Assembly: GCA_047495785.1 (NCBI GenBank)
Contig: JBLDXI010000015.1
Span: 4,774,001-4,838,000, forward strand
DNA from: Lepidodermella squamata
Lineage: Eukaryota; Gastrotricha
Reading direction: 5' to 3'
DNA length: 64,000 nucleotides
Shown here in pieces: positions 1 through 12,367 of this stretch. Position 1 is the first letter of the stretch. Every line of letters starts with the position of its first letter. Made by a program: the position numbers and the translations under genes. A model generated the notes under the pieces. The model did not search any database. It saw nothing but the letters and a program-made list of their open reading frames with translations, and was not told where the DNA came from.

Positions 1-397
1 GAAGAACTATGAATAGCGTGTCGATGAATTCAATGGGTTTTGAAAGCACGAAGAGGTCGAGCCAGAAGACTAATGGGTCATTTTCGAATTCGGTAACGCA
101 GACTTGCTGGTAGACCGGGCTCATGAATGCTCTCCGAAGAGAGTAACGCGCCAGGCGGACGCAAATAGTAGCGCTCAGCACAAACATGAAGGCGTTCCAC
201 GTCGCTAGAGATCCACGGATAACAAACGGCTTGCGATTCGCCATGAATTTTCGGCCGAAATACACAAGGCCGAGGTAGATGGCGCCGAAAACAATTGACA
301 AATATCGGTGGTCGACGGTCCATTGCCGGACTGAGTAGTGCGGGTAGGTTTTTTCGAAATCATACCACGCCGTCGCGTGTTTAGCTGCATCAGCCAT
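1..397 (-). CDS. ELOVL6-type fatty acid elongase, 5' part (runs off window)
   Basis: ELO-family 3-ketoacyl-CoA synthases catalyse the first, condensing step of fatty-acid elongation in the ER membrane. Seen: an open frame from ATG at 397 to the window edge (132 codons) with no intron. It opens MADAAKHATAWYDFEKTY and continues through two hydrophobic segments to 'FWLDLFVLSKPIEFIDTL' and 'FIVL', the conserved stretch just before the HxxHH box. The histidine box itself lies outside the window. It aligns end to end with the elongase at 5149-6286 (shared DFEK, RYLSIV/RYLAIV, NRKPFV/NREPFV, FWLD.FVL.KP.EFID), so the two are paralogs. Here the first two exons of that paralog are one uninterrupted exon. 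Family certain, subclass (ELOVL3/6) likely, substrate unknown. Confidence 0.9.
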   Translation of the reverse strand, partial: MADAAKHATAWYDFEKTYPHYSVRQWTVDHRYLSIVFGAIYLGLVYFGRKFMANRKPFVIRGSLATWNAFMFVLSATICVRLARYSLRRAFMSPVYQQVCVTEFENDPLVFWLDLFVLSKPIEFIDTLFIVL

Positions 398-1274
398 TCT
401 CCAATAAACTTAATATGTCTAGAATTAGTAAAAATTCAAATTAGTCGAAGTAAATCTAGACAGCGCCTTCGGCACATCAGCTACTAACGACCGAATGTGG
501 AGATCGTTAATTAAATCTCACGGCTGTTAAGTCGCACACCTGTGCTGTTATGCAACGCGGCAAATACGAGTTGCCAGCAGTAGGGGCGAGTGGGTGCGCA
601 TCCGGCTGTTGCTTGTTGCCGAGAAAGCAGCCTAAACAAAATTTGTGGGTGTGCGCACGCGCGCGCGCAAAGAGAGCGAGCGCGCTGTGTTGATGGTTTT
701 GAAAACACAGAAATATGCCTCATGTCAAGCGCGCGATCGTTGTTTGTTGTAGACTGTAGACACTAGTATAGTATAGTTTATCTGTATGGGTTTGCTCCCA
801 AATGGACGAACGACGCTCACGCCGCTTCGATCGGCGCGTTATACTGCTGATGCTCACACGCGAACGGAGACCGCTTTAATAATAGAATTATGCTCCGAAA
901 GCCATACGATAGTCGCCTCTGCTTTGCTTTTATTATTATTTACGTTCAGCCTCGGCTCTCAACTCAGCCCCATTGAAAACTGTATAGCCTCTTTCCCGGC
1001 ATAACTATGTTATCGTTATTTCAAGTCACTGCTGCGGCGAGTGAATGCGAAACGGCGGCGACGGCAATAAAACGATATTTACGCATTTATGATCAAAATG
1101 TCTCACACAAGCCGAAAAAATCGATTTTTTTACATTTATGAAATCATAATAAACAATGACTTTTATACACTCGGATCATCCTCTCATTGGGGTAAGCATT
1201 GCCATTGACCAAACAATTATAGCCCATATCAAGTTTCAAGCTGGCGATATAAAACACATAGCAATTGTCATCAT
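398..1274. other. intergenic, 5' flank of elongase and 3' flank of GH65 gene
   Basis: No gene recognised. Positions about 650-690 hold an alternating CG/CA run followed by GA-rich sequence, in the expected promoter region of the minus-strand elongase. The rest looks like ordinary AT-rich spacer. Short open frames here show no recognisable protein. Confidence 0.5.
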
Positions 1275-4196
1275 TCAAATGCCTGCGATCAAAAGGCATG
1301 ACGTTAGAAGAAGCACGGCAGTATGAAGAACAGGGTGACCGATATAAGCAGCTCCACTGACCAGGAAATACGGATTGTGGGTGCGGACGTTTTGATCTTC
1401 TAAGCGGCAAGTCGTTTTTGCTGCTTCAGTTGACATGAGCGAAAACACAGCGGCGGTTGAAACTGTTTTTGCGGCGGTAATCACTGGCTGTGCTGGAATC
1501 GGCGACTCGACCGAACCGGAAAATTGGATAGAAGAATTTGTCAAACGGTTGTAAAGATACATATTCGATTTGAAGGCAGCGCCGCCAATGGACACCAATC
1601 GAATCTGAACGAAAGAAGTCAATTTAAGAGCCATGCAAATTGAACACCGCAAACCTTATCAGTAGTGACGTGATAGTCAAATTCTCCACCATTGAAATGA
1701 AGACCCTTAAATTGAATTGTCGTAATTTCAGGGTGAGGCAAACTTGGGCGCAAAATGTCGAGTCGATTCGCTTCAATGCGTAAACCTCCGAAACCAAAAA
1801 TCAAAGCTTGTAGGAAGGACGAAGCTGAGCCAATGTGACCCGCGGCCGATACCGAAGTTCGATCCGTCAAATTACGCCAGATCTTTGAAAATACAAATAT
1901 TCAGGCCTTAAGTAGCATATAGATGAATATTCAACTCACGAAAAATGGCGATGACGCATACGTCATCCAAAGCTCGTTATTGAAAACCATTTGGCCGGTG
2001 GAAAGCTCAGTTGAGGTTCCAAGTTGAAGATGCGAGACTGCCTTGATCGCAATCGCCGTAGCCGGGGCGCCTGTCGGGCGGTCAGCGGTCGATTCGAAGT
2101 CACGATTGTAAGACTGCATATCGGTGACAAGATAGGAGTAGTTCGAAATTTCCAAAAACCGGCCGCTCATGTTCCAAGCAGCCGGAAAATGAGCCAGCAT
2201 GGCATCGGCCTGAGAAATCGCCAGCTTGCCACTGCCGAAATAGCCCTCGAATTGCTCGTTACCCATTTTCAATTTGTTGAATGGGAAAGCGAGACGTTTC
2301 GCCTTTTCAAGCAGTGCGCCATCTGAAGTATCTCGAGGCTTGTTAATCGAACACTTGACGTAGTTCAGGAAATGGATGGCTTGCGCCGCTAGAACATTAG
2401 TCAGCAAGTTATTCGTCTGGCTCTGATGCAGTTCATCAGGACCGCAGACACCGGTGATTGAGTAATAATCGCCAGCACGAGTCGTGTTTTTCTGAATTTT
2501 CTGGTCGAAAAATTTCACGATTTTCTCGAGGCTATCAAGACCACCGCGTTGGGGCAATTCGAGCCAACTTTGATCGCGAGTTATAGCGTGATAGTGGCGA
2601 ATCGCCAGGCCGAGAAGGCCAGTCGGGTAGAGAGCTTGTTGTGGACAATGTTGGCACCAGACAGCGTCAACGGCTGAGCCAGTTCGAGCTGATTCGAAAG
2701 GAACAGGCGGGCTGTTGCTTTGAATCTGTCTAGATCGATAGAACAGGATTTGTCGAGCAAGGTCGGGGTGGAAAATCGCAACCGGGCCAAACGTGAACAA
2801 TTCTTGCTCGGGGGTCACGTGACCAGCAGAATCGTTGCCACCACGACCTAGGCCGCACGCTGAAATGCCGTAGAACTGCGTGTCCTCCGTCGTCGTTGAT
2901 GTCGTCGGCAAGTTAGCCCCGTAGCGATCGGCAAATGGGAACTGGCTGTAAACTTGGTACAAACTTGACTTGATCAAACGACGAATTTTAGCGTAATTTT
3001 CGCCAGTTCCCTGAACTTCGATACTCCCACCCTGGTACCGCTTTTCCCATGCCTTAAGGTGGAGATTCAAAAATGCCGTAAAGTCAGTCATTGACGTTTG
3101 AGCTGCTTTGAATTCTTCGAGCGCGGAGTTTTTGTCTTTACCAGGCGCTATAGTTTGCAGGTAAAGATTTTCGGCGACTGTTTGTTCTCGCCTGAATGTG
3201 ACCTGCATGCTGGTAATAGCTGACGTCGATCCAGCTTGAGGGCCATTTGAAATCACGACAATGTCAGAGTCGCTGTTGTCAGCAGGGCTCATGACGTTGA
3301 AAATTCGCTGGCTAGAAAAATTCGAAGAATAAGACTAAACATTCTAATCAACTATAATACCACTTACAATCCGTCAACACCAGAATTTTCCGGCAGCCTT
3401 TCGAACCTGTTGTTGATCATTTGAAGGTCATCTTTGAATTTCTCGTCCGACAAAGCATTGGCGTGGTTCAACGAGAGTGAAAACGTCCTCATAGTTTGGG
3501 TTGATGAAACTTGTTTCTTCACGACTCGAATTGCGTGGAAAAATGTTCGCGAGTAATGGGCGTGAACTCCCATAATCGAACGAATGTAGTAATTGGGCGT
3601 TTCAATCACCTCCTCCCAGAGAGCTGAAGAAAATGTTGATTTAATCATGATAATATTTTCTTAATTTAATCTTATATACCCTTCGTGATATTGAAGTAAA
3701 AATTTCGTTTCGTAGTTACGTCCAGCACTTCATCGGTTCTGCTGATTCTGAACATTGCGTAATTCGGGATTCGAACCCGTGTAGCTATATTTTTACCATT
3801 CATGCTTGCTGATCGATACAAACCGGCCAAATATAGAGATTCCTGTTAAAATTAGAATTAGAATGTCCTATATTACTGGCAAAAGATTTCCTATTAATTA
3901 CGTTGTAAACCACCGTTCCAACGACACCAGACGATAATTCAGGTAACTCTCGGCTATTGTACGCTGTCATCGCTTGGGTTAGAATATTTTCATCGTTTAT
4001 TGAAGACGCATATTGAGGACCACCGGGTAACCTAAATATCAAGAGTTGCAGGCATATTTCACCGGTTCGCTGAATATAATTACGAGGATGTTTTAATGAA
4101 ATCCTCATTCGGATTGCTGGACAGCGACAAGTCCACCGGATCGACTTGGGCATTCACGCCAATGAAAGCTAGCGCCACCACAGACGCCACGAGCAT
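1275..4196 (-). CDS. secreted GH65-family protein, PGGHG (ATHL1)-like, probably catalytically altered
   Basis: PGGHG removes glucose from glucosyl-galactosyl-hydroxylysine of collagen. Model (minus): 4196-4084, 4031-3820, 3623-3368, 3311-1940, 1882-1655, 1604-1275; 836 aa. The exon 2 donor (T|GTATCG) is the least sure point. Seen: signal peptide MLVASVVALAFIGVNA; the GH65 N-terminal sandwich; the helical core with 'IFHPDLARQIL' and 'CGPDELHQSQTNN', which carries the general-acid Glu; then 'HIGSASSFLQALIFGFGG', matching the family's C-terminal part. It ends in a Ser/Thr-rich region and a hydrophobic tail (VLHTAVLLLTSCLLIAGI), suggesting a GPI signal. Odd: the motif equivalent to 'GHVFWDQDLW' reads 'GHVTPEQELF', and 'VWTEN' reads 'IWRNL'. 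Two of three carboxylates reported essential in human PGGHG therefore look replaced. Family sure; activity doubtful. Confidence 0.85.
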
Positions 4197-5148
4197 GTTT
4201 TCTTGCCTGAAAATATTAGCTGGAATCAAAGAAACGCGTATTCATACGATTGGTTGCTCACATATTTCCGGATAATTGTTCAAATTACAGGGCAGTGTCT
4301 TTAAAAATGCTACTAAACCTAACAACGAAAAAACAATTCCGAAATCTTCGCGATGATTAGTCGTTGAAATATTGCTTATGAAGCGACAAATTCTGGAGAA
4401 ATCTGTTCATTCATTATGTTATTACCGGTTTGTGATACCCTCTCTTTACTGCGCTGAGAAAGGGCGATAACGCTGCGTTCCATTCCCACTACGGCACACA
4501 TGTTTATTGTTCCGTCGACGTGATGCCGTTTGCATTATTAGTAAGCTTGTCGGCAACCTTTATTCGGTTTCATATCAACCCCGCATGTAACATACGTTTA
4601 GCACCGAAATGAGTCCTCTTGTGCCTTATCAGGATACAATAAGCAGTGGAAATTCTACTTGTGATTAGCTCGGATTTTGTCCCCACCATAATCATAGTTG
4701 TAGGAATACTAACGAAATGAGTAGCCTTCATTCGGCTATATCGCCCTTTGCCTATTCTGCCACTCGAAGCACGGTAGGTAGAAATACCACAGATGCAGGG
4801 ATTCACAGTGTCATCACCGCGTCGATAAACAGTATCAGACATAGTCAAGCTTCAATTTTTATTTTTTCGTCGAAAAACAAAGCCATGTTTGCAGTTTCTC
4901 CTCAAAAATGTGAAGATATATATGCTTTAAAGTACATAAATTTTCAGATTTCACCTTAATTTTTCACCTTTCGAAAATATATATAACTGAGCTGAGTTAC
5001 TATAGTTGCGATATGATAAAGAATTCAAATATGGTAAATTTAAACAGATTTTCGCATGATTTTTCTATAATTTTGAAGTCTACGTATTTATCGCTAACAA
5101 CCATGGGTCGAGGAAAAAGTTGGGCTCCAAATAATTAAATTTGAGCAT
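4197..5148. other. intergenic between elongase and GH65 genes
   Basis: No gene recognised. The minus-strand sequence immediately before the GH65 start has a strong 3' splice consensus (pyrimidine-rich, CAG) about 10 bases upstream of the ATG, so a 5'UTR intron or a trans-splice site is likely here. The rest is AT-rich with no convincing open frame. Confidence 0.5.
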
Positions 5149-6286
5149 TTAGTCGCTTCTTTGCTTGCCCTTGCCAGCAGCCGGCTTCTTGCTGCCTGAA
5201 AAGTAGGTCTTGTAGAAGAAGTCAGCGAATAGCAGGAAATAGCTGAAGTAGATCGCCAGGCCCAAATAAATGGATTCCCAGTGAGCATCGCACTTGGCCG
5301 CGCCGTTGGTGCGGTAGATGAAAGGCGCAACGTTGATAATGCAGCCGAAGATCTAGAAAATAAAACTCATGATCGGGGCTCCTTATCGGAAATGTTAGAT
5401 TCCTTACCATTTGCACAATTTGGAAGATGGTGATGGACATTTGGAAAATTCGAGGCACAATGATTTTGCAAGCGCGCAACAAATAATAAGTGTACCTAAA
5501 ATAATAATAATAAATAACAATTGATTGATTTTTAAATTCGGAAAACTTACATGAATGAGTGAACATACGAGTTCATCGCCACGTACCAGATTCTAGAATG
5601 CAATAATTTCAAAATTAAATTGTTTCTTGTTCCACCCAATAATTCCTTACGAGTTTGGCGGAATCGGAGCAACGCCAAGCGAGTACCAGCACAAAATTAC
5701 CACAGTCACGTGGTGGTAATAATGAAGGAAGTGCTAAGAAAATATGAAAAATCAATTCCTCAAATCTGCTGGAGAAATTTCCATAAAATTATTACCAGGT
5801 GCTGTTTGCGAAGGACGATGAAAATGGTATCAATGAATTCGACAGGTTTCGTCAGTACGAATACATCAAGCCAGAACATGGTCGTCGGGGTTGTATGGTA
5901 TTCATTCTCGCACATTTGGTCAAAAAACGGCAGCTCGACAGTGCGTTTCCAGAAATAGGGCGCTACTCTTACGAAGCAAGCGATGCTGAACACGGATGCC
6001 ACCAAGTTCCACAAGGCAAGGGCTAAATTTTATATAGTGCGATATCCTTATTTCATTTGTAGTTGGAATGTGGCTTACGTCCCCGGAGAACGAAGGGCTC
6101 GCGATTGCGCATGTAAATGCGGCCGATAAAGAGTGTGACCAAATAAATAGCGCCTGCAACGATGGCCAGGTAGCGATTGGTAAGCATCCAGTTATTCCAG
6201 CTGAAGTGGTCGAAGTTTTTCTCGAAATCGAACATCGGAGCGGCCTGTTCGATAACCAGCTTTGCAGTGCCTGAGCTCGCTGCCAT
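5149..6286 (-). CDS. ELOVL6-type very-long-chain fatty acid elongase
   Basis: Condensing enzyme of ER fatty-acid elongation. Exons (minus): 6286-6079, 6022-5796, 5733-5651, 5592-5551, 5495-5408, 5352-5149; 283 aa, close to the usual 265-280 of ELOVL6. All five introns are 55-62 bases with clean GT-AG borders and consistent phases. Seen: N-terminal 'MFDFEKNFDHFSW'; 'FWLDVFVLTKPVEFIDT'; the diagnostic histidine box 'LHYYHH' across the exon 2/3 join; 'WYVAMNSYVHSFMYTYYLLR'; several membrane spans; and a lysine-rich tail (GSKKPAAGKGKQRSD) that could act as an ER-retrieval-type signal. Paralog of the elongase at 1-397. The acyl-chain preference cannot be read from sequence. Confidence 0.95.
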
Positions 6287-9285
6287 TTTATCACCAGTCA
6301 GCTAGTAAGACCTATAAAATCAAGCGATTAAAATGAAAGATGGTAATAAAACTTTTATGGCTACACCAGCTACGCATATCGAATCGAAACGCACTAATCG
6401 GTAGGCGATGCAACACGCGCCACTATTTTACGTTGACGCACGTGCCGTCTAATTATTCACCCGAGATTTAAAGAAAGAAAAAATTTAGCGCGAAGTACGT
6501 TATCGTTAACAGAATTCAGGTCATGCTCTTATTGAAAGACGCGTCTTATATTAGACCAAATATTTCGCAAATGCCACTCGCTATTTGGTTATAATGAAGG
6601 CTACGACTTGTAATATGATCGTGACCATTATTTCCCAGTTCACTGCTGTCCTGATAAGATAAAACGGATTTATTTTTTTCTGAATTAGGCGCCTCTGTGA
6701 GTGAAAACAGCGGTGCAAGTTGAAAAAAACCGAGCTCTGTAAACTGACCACGCCATGAGTTTTAGTCCAACACACACGCGCGCTGATCACACCACTACCG
6801 GTGTGACGCCGCGTGTGCTCATGTTATTTTTAAGGCGTGGTTTACCACACCAGCATGGATGGTGTGTATTAAACAAATTAAAGCTATAATCTATTCTGCT
6901 GAAAGGTAGTATGTTTATTTGGACTCCTAAAAAACGGGATATATTGTGGAGAGAGAAGTAATGAATAATATTTCTGGGCATTTCGGCTTTATCTAAATTC
7001 TTCAAACAGGTTAAAAAAGTGTAACGACTTCAAGCTTAATTTTGCTTGCCAATGTCAAGTTCTGTCGGTTCCTTCTACTATTCCGCGTGGGTTGAAAAAA
7101 AGAGTGAACACTAGCTTGGATTTGATATTATATTACGCGCTTGTAGCGGTTGTGGGGGTTCTTTGTGTTTTACAGTTTTCCAGTCATACCTCAGTCATAC
7201 CTCATAATATGCCGGTAAATCGTGCGTGGTCCGTTTACTGAAGACAGCAGCCAATGCTAGTTACCAGCTGAGTTTGTTTACTATAACTAAGCCATGACAT
7301 CTATTGTTAGTGTTTAGCTAGGATTTTATTGTTGCTTCGCGCGGCTATGTTGCGCAGCTTCGCGGTCGCATTAACGGCGCAGTCGCTCTTGTAGGCTTTT
7401 GCCGTTGCTGGGTTAAAATACGAATATGTCCAAGGTCTTCGGTAAAAATTACATGGTGAAAAAATGCAATAAATAGAATAGTTCCGAACAAATAAAAGTG
7501 AGACCAAGGCTGTCGGTGAAAGGATGCCGCATGTCGCATTAGTACTATATTAGATGGACGATGAATCCGATACAGCTATTTAGCCCACAATTTCACTTCA
7601 CTACGAGCTACGAGCTGCAGATTTGTCTCGCATACGTGAGAGGCTTGAACAGGCAATGTTTACATGCGCGATGTCGGCCGGTTGTCAACTTTCAACAAAT
7701 TCGGAGAATTTACAACATCGACCTTCAGAATATTCAGCAACCTCAGTTCAAAATTTCAGCGAAGTGAAAATGATAGTGAAAATTTGGGGTGTGATATTAT
7801 TCATAAATTGTGAATAGTAAGTTCAGAATGCAGCTTTTCTATTTATAGTCATAATTTTGGTTTTCGGAGCATTAATTTTCAGCCTAAACGTCAGGCACAA
7901 AAATATTAGTTGTATGACCTCTCTTTCGAGGGACATGAGAGGTGCGGTGGCGTCTGCGAACAAACAGCAGCAACCTCCTATGTTAAGCATATTATCTTCC
8001 CTTCATACAGCTTTGCATGTGTTAAATTACCTCGTATTATCGACAAAATGCTTCAGGGTCAATGATGACGATGGTGATTGAATCAAGCGATTGTTTCTTG
8101 GCATACAAGAACGTGGATTTTACTAAGAAGAGTGACCATATTCTTCGGAGAACGAAACTATCAGATCTCTAATTTCTGCACTTGCGAACGAGTATAAGAA
8201 CCATCGGAAGCTGCAAATGTTCAAAAAAATCCCCTCTGTTTTTCCTCGGAGTTTCGAGAAAAAAAATCAAATTTCCCGCGTTAATAATCATGCGGCTAAC
8301 AAAATTAATAGAAAACAAAATTTGATATAAACATTATTATTTCAGTTGGGTTTTCATATTTTTTGTGTGAAGGTCATTAATTTACCTGGTGCGGCAGGTA
8401 TAGGTATAGCTCAGGAGATCGTCGAATCGCCGAAACTCTGATGGTTTTTCAAGAAGTTCGACTATCTGGAAAACCCTAGGCTTGTGCTGTAATAGTATGT
8501 AGTATGTGGCCAAGTCCGAGTTATGAGTTATGAGTTTTGAAACATGGGAAATCTCGTTTTAGATGCCGGAAATATTACCCGTCTTCCTTGGGGTTTGACA
8601 GTTGAAATGTGAGCAAGGAACAAGGCACACATCATTTCATCTGTCATCTGCGGACGGTTATACTTATCATCTTATTTCTGATTTGTTGGTATATTTTTAA
8701 CTACATGGCCGCTGATCGTAATGCAGCCTCCGTCGTTTTTTACGAGTTTTCCTGCATTTTGTAACATGCAGCCGGAGAAATCTTGCGCGTTTGCTTGTCG
8801 CTTGTTGCAAGTTGCAATTTACGATAGCTGCAAGTTGTCCGCTAAGTATATCTGAGACAAGTTCTTACAGCGCCTTTTCTGCTTCTGCTTTCAAGCTTAT
8901 TTTCTCCAAGTACAACGTAGGAAGAAGTGATTTAGTCCTTTTGCTTGCATGTTGAGCCAAGAAAACAATGATTCATGTATACACTATACTATATTACAAC
9001 TGCATCCAGGCGAAATCATCTCTGCCGATCATCTGGCGATTTATTGGCATCGCCTTCATCATGACTCATGGCAAGGTAGCATAAATGTATAATTCATAAT
9101 ACTTCCATCTATGTAATGTCGGTAGAACTTGACTTCTTCTGACTTGAAATAGGCATCCAAAAGTGCGTGCTTTCTAAGTCAACGTTGAAACTCGTTCCAT
9201 TCTCAACTTTTTCTAAACTGAAGTTTTTCGTGTAACTTATAATACCCTTTTTACTTTATAGTGACATTACATTGCTTAAATCAGC
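6287..9285. other. 3 kb intergenic region
   Basis: No gene recognised between the divergent elongase (minus) and GPR158-like gene (plus). It holds two short inverted repeats near 6787-6866, a direct 11-base duplication at about 7181-7203, and an exon-like open frame at 7770 (short hydrophobic peptide followed by a GTAAGT donor) that I could not connect to any downstream exon. Probably regulatory and 5'UTR sequence. Confidence 0.45.
6787..6866. repeat. pair of short hairpins
   Basis: TCACACC (6787-6793) pairs with GGTGTGA (6800-6806). CACACCA (6846-6852) pairs with TGGTGTG (6860-6866). Both hairpins share the core CACACC/GGTGTG, so they may be repeated binding sites. No function is known. Confidence 0.5.
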
Positions 9286-12200
9286 ATGTTGTCACGTCTT
9301 GGAATCGGTAAGTTACACATTTCATCAATTTTTGGAGTAGAATGATTCGATTTTTTTGCAGCAATATCTGCCGTCCCTCTTCTCTTCATTGCGCATATCA
9401 TTGCAACAAGCGGTCCTTACAGATGGATGAGGCATGATGCTTGGGACGAAATTAACGACAAAGTTACGAAAGTCACGAAAGAGAATTGCGCCCGTCTCTC
9501 ACTGAATGAACTTCGGCTCAGCCCGGACACTGTCTCACAAAAGCCATGGTACAACAAGCTGTTAGTTGATCGTTGGTTTGACAACCGCACAGCGCTGATA
9601 CATCTGCACAATATGGCGCTGAATCGAGCATTTTTCTTCTCATATGTCTATCAGAAGCTCAATCATTCAGAGGAATGGCTGATGCAGCCCAACTTGCATT
9701 ACATTTACTTCTCTGTAGAAGCTGATGTGGCCGGTAACCAGGGCTTTGTGAACGGATCTGGTGTTTTCTGGGATAAAAATGCGTCTTATCCGAATTTCTA
9801 CACAACTCTATTGCCTTTCAACAAGACTATGCTGTTTTTTGGTCCTCGAGCGTGGCGTACTTTCGATGACTACATAGAACCGACTAATTGGATAAGAGAG
9901 CCTACGAACGGGACATTTGATATACAGGATTACGGCGCAGGTCCTGATCCTGATTACACGAAAACAACTTATCCTAACAGTCCTTGGTATCTGCTTCATT
10001 TTGGGCAAATACAAGAGCAAAAAAGTACGGTGTTTCCATACGAGGTGTGCGTGTTATATTCGAATGCGACTGGAAAGTACACCAGGGATGAATGCACTCG
10101 TAAGTTTTACGTTTTACTGCTTTCAATTTGTTTCTAAGCAAATTTTTTGTTTAGCTATGAAATTCTTCGGGCCGGCATCACCTAAAGTGACGGATGAGGA
10201 CGAGAGTCGAATGCCGGTTAGATTTACTCAACCTTATTTTGATTGCGGGAGATCGAATCGTTGGATTGTAAGTGCCGCCGCTCCTATTGTCGACTACGTT
10301 CCTCGCTACCTCAACTGGACTCACATGAGACGCGGAAAGTAAGATGATCATTCATATAGCTCTTAGTAGTTTATAACATCTCTGTTTTAATTTAGAATCG
10401 TCGCTACTGCTGTTACAGACATGGAGTTTTTCGCGATCGACTACAATCCGTGTCCGATTTCCGAGGGTAACCCCGTGCCTAATATTTTCGCGCAGACAGA
10501 TCGCTGCAAGAATCTGACCATGTGTGAACCGTCGTCCGGTCATGGTTTTCGTCGAGGCGGCTACACTTGCCATTGTCGACCTGGTTACCGCTACCCGCAG
10601 TGGCAAGAAGGCCCATGGCCCGGAGAATTTATCGAGCGAGCAATCAAGGAAGAACGTGACGATCCTACTGACTTCAACTGCTTGCAAGTCGGTTTCAAGC
10701 GAATGATCAAAGATATCGAAATGACGGGTGACATTCCCGATCGATCGAAATTCGGTATTCTACAAATTGGTCGTAAAAAGCGTAGCACTGACAACGAAAT
10801 CGACTCGGACTCGAGCATCAGCTTCAAATCCGCCCTTCGCGACGCTGTTCAACAAATGGAGCGAGATAAACACAAGAATAGCAAGGGACGAATTGATAAC
10901 ATTAAGGCGGATGACGATCTTCGTCGAATGGTTATGGAAGCTGTCGCTAAGCGTCAACGGACCGCTGCTGCCCAGCTTGCTAATGACACCCAAAGATCTA
11001 ACCGACGCAGCCGCTTATACATCACTGACATGGCAGCAGGTGAAGCTGGCCTCTCGTCCAACTCAACAGATTCAGTCAATAACAAGGTTGTTAATGAGAC
11101 TGATTTGAACTTGCCTCCGATTCTTCGGGAGAAACGCAACGAAAAATTGGCTGAGCAGAAGAAGACGAAATTCGTCGCTTCGGAAGCTAGTGAAAAGTTG
11201 TCCAGGCAAAAGCGTGCTCCTGTTGCAGCCTGGGACTCTGACTCCCACAAACGCATGGAGTTGATATTCGAGAAGGTTCGTAATGTTTCGGCGACGAACT
11301 GTATGTTCAAACGACCGGAGGACATGGAGTTCCCCGAAGAAGTTGGCTATGGCGCTGACAAATTCTTCGACCCGCAATCGCGAATGGCCGTCCGTCTGTC
11401 TAACTTTTTGTCGAACGTTTATCAGAACGTCTTTGCAAACGAATCACTCGGTGCTATTCGATCAAATGAAACCATAAACATTGAGCTACTATTCGGCGAG
11501 GCTTTAGCCATGGTTATGGGTGATGTTCGCATTTATTCAGCCGGCGTTTGGTTCGATGTTGACAAGTACCAGGGTCGTGAAGGACGTCGTGAATTTTTCG
11601 CTCCGTTTGCGTGGCGACCAGATGCTGCTCAGGGCAAGACTGTATCGACCTCGTACAAGGCCAAAGATATGGCTGGCGAAAAGCCGAAATTGCAGCAGTA
11701 CGTCTATGAGAACTGGTTCCAGGACATCAAAATGCGCTGGTTCGGCTCGAAGTATGGTCTGAAACGCTACACGACTCGAATGTGGGTGCGAGAGTCGCCT
11801 CAGGGCAATCTCCTTCAGAAATTCGAGCGTCACCCGATGTTCTACTGGTCGGCGAACGTGTCTGATGGTGTCTGGTCCCGGCCGCATTTCGACTGTCAAT
11901 ACATCAAAGATTGGACGCTGCGATACGCCGTTCCGTTTTTCGGCCTGAAAGACGACCGTTCTGATATTGAATTCAAGGGCGTCGTCACCGTGAACGTCCT
12001 GCTGTCTGACATGGACATCACCCAGTGCCCGCAGCCGTACAACGTCCCGAACGCGTTTAAAAACACGGCCATCTGCGACTACCAGTCAACGTTTTGCATG
12101 CATCTTCAACGGAACAAATTCCGCGCCGGTGGGTACAAGTGCGAGTGTCGGCAGGGCTACGAGTACCCGTTCAACGACTACGCCTGGTACTTCGACGGCC

Positions 12201-12367
12201 AGACGATGGAGGAGCACTACCGGCGTAAAATGAACGGTGAGATTCACATGTTTGACCAGCTCAAGTGCCGATTAGCAAGGGGCGCGCCGTCGGTCCAGCC
12301 GCCCGCCCTCGCCCTCATCCTGGTCGCCAGTCTCGCGGCTGTCTTCCGGCTGAAATTGCTCGCGTAA
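9286..12367 (+). CDS. secreted or surface-anchored protein with two GPR158-like Cache/EGF-like ectodomain units
   Basis: Exons 9286-9307, 9362-10099, 10155-10338, 10396-12367; 971 aa. A signal peptide lies near the start (ISAVPLLFIAHIIATSG). Unit 1 (about 40-430) and unit 2 (about 610-940) share one plan: a Cache-like region, then 'QPYFDCGRSNRW' or 'RPHFDCQYIKDW', then a Cys-rich EGF-like block ('GYTCHCRPGYRYP' / 'GYKCECRQGYEYP'). This is the order seen in the GPR158/GPR179 ectodomain ('FKGVVTVNVLLSDMDITQCP' is very close). No seven-helix domain follows. The protein ends in one hydrophobic stretch (LALILVASLAAVF) and RLKLLA, either a GPI signal or a very short tail. The charged spacer between the units is bounded by furin-type sites RKKR (about 441) and RQKR (about 585). 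GPR158's Cache domain binds glycine; whether these do is unknown. Confidence 0.85.

Noticed and set aside
3755-3790. tRNA T-arm-like sequence GGGTTCGAATCCC on the minus strand
   Set aside because: The TPsiC-type loop is canonical, but the expected 5' acceptor strand (GCGTAAT) and a D-arm are absent at the right distance. It lies inside or next to a GH65 intron. Probably chance or a tRNA fragment.
7770-7826. Exon-like frame MIVKIWGVILFINCE followed by a GTAAGT donor
   Set aside because: Looks like a signal-peptide exon, but no downstream exon could be joined in phase, and the next gene has its own signal peptide.
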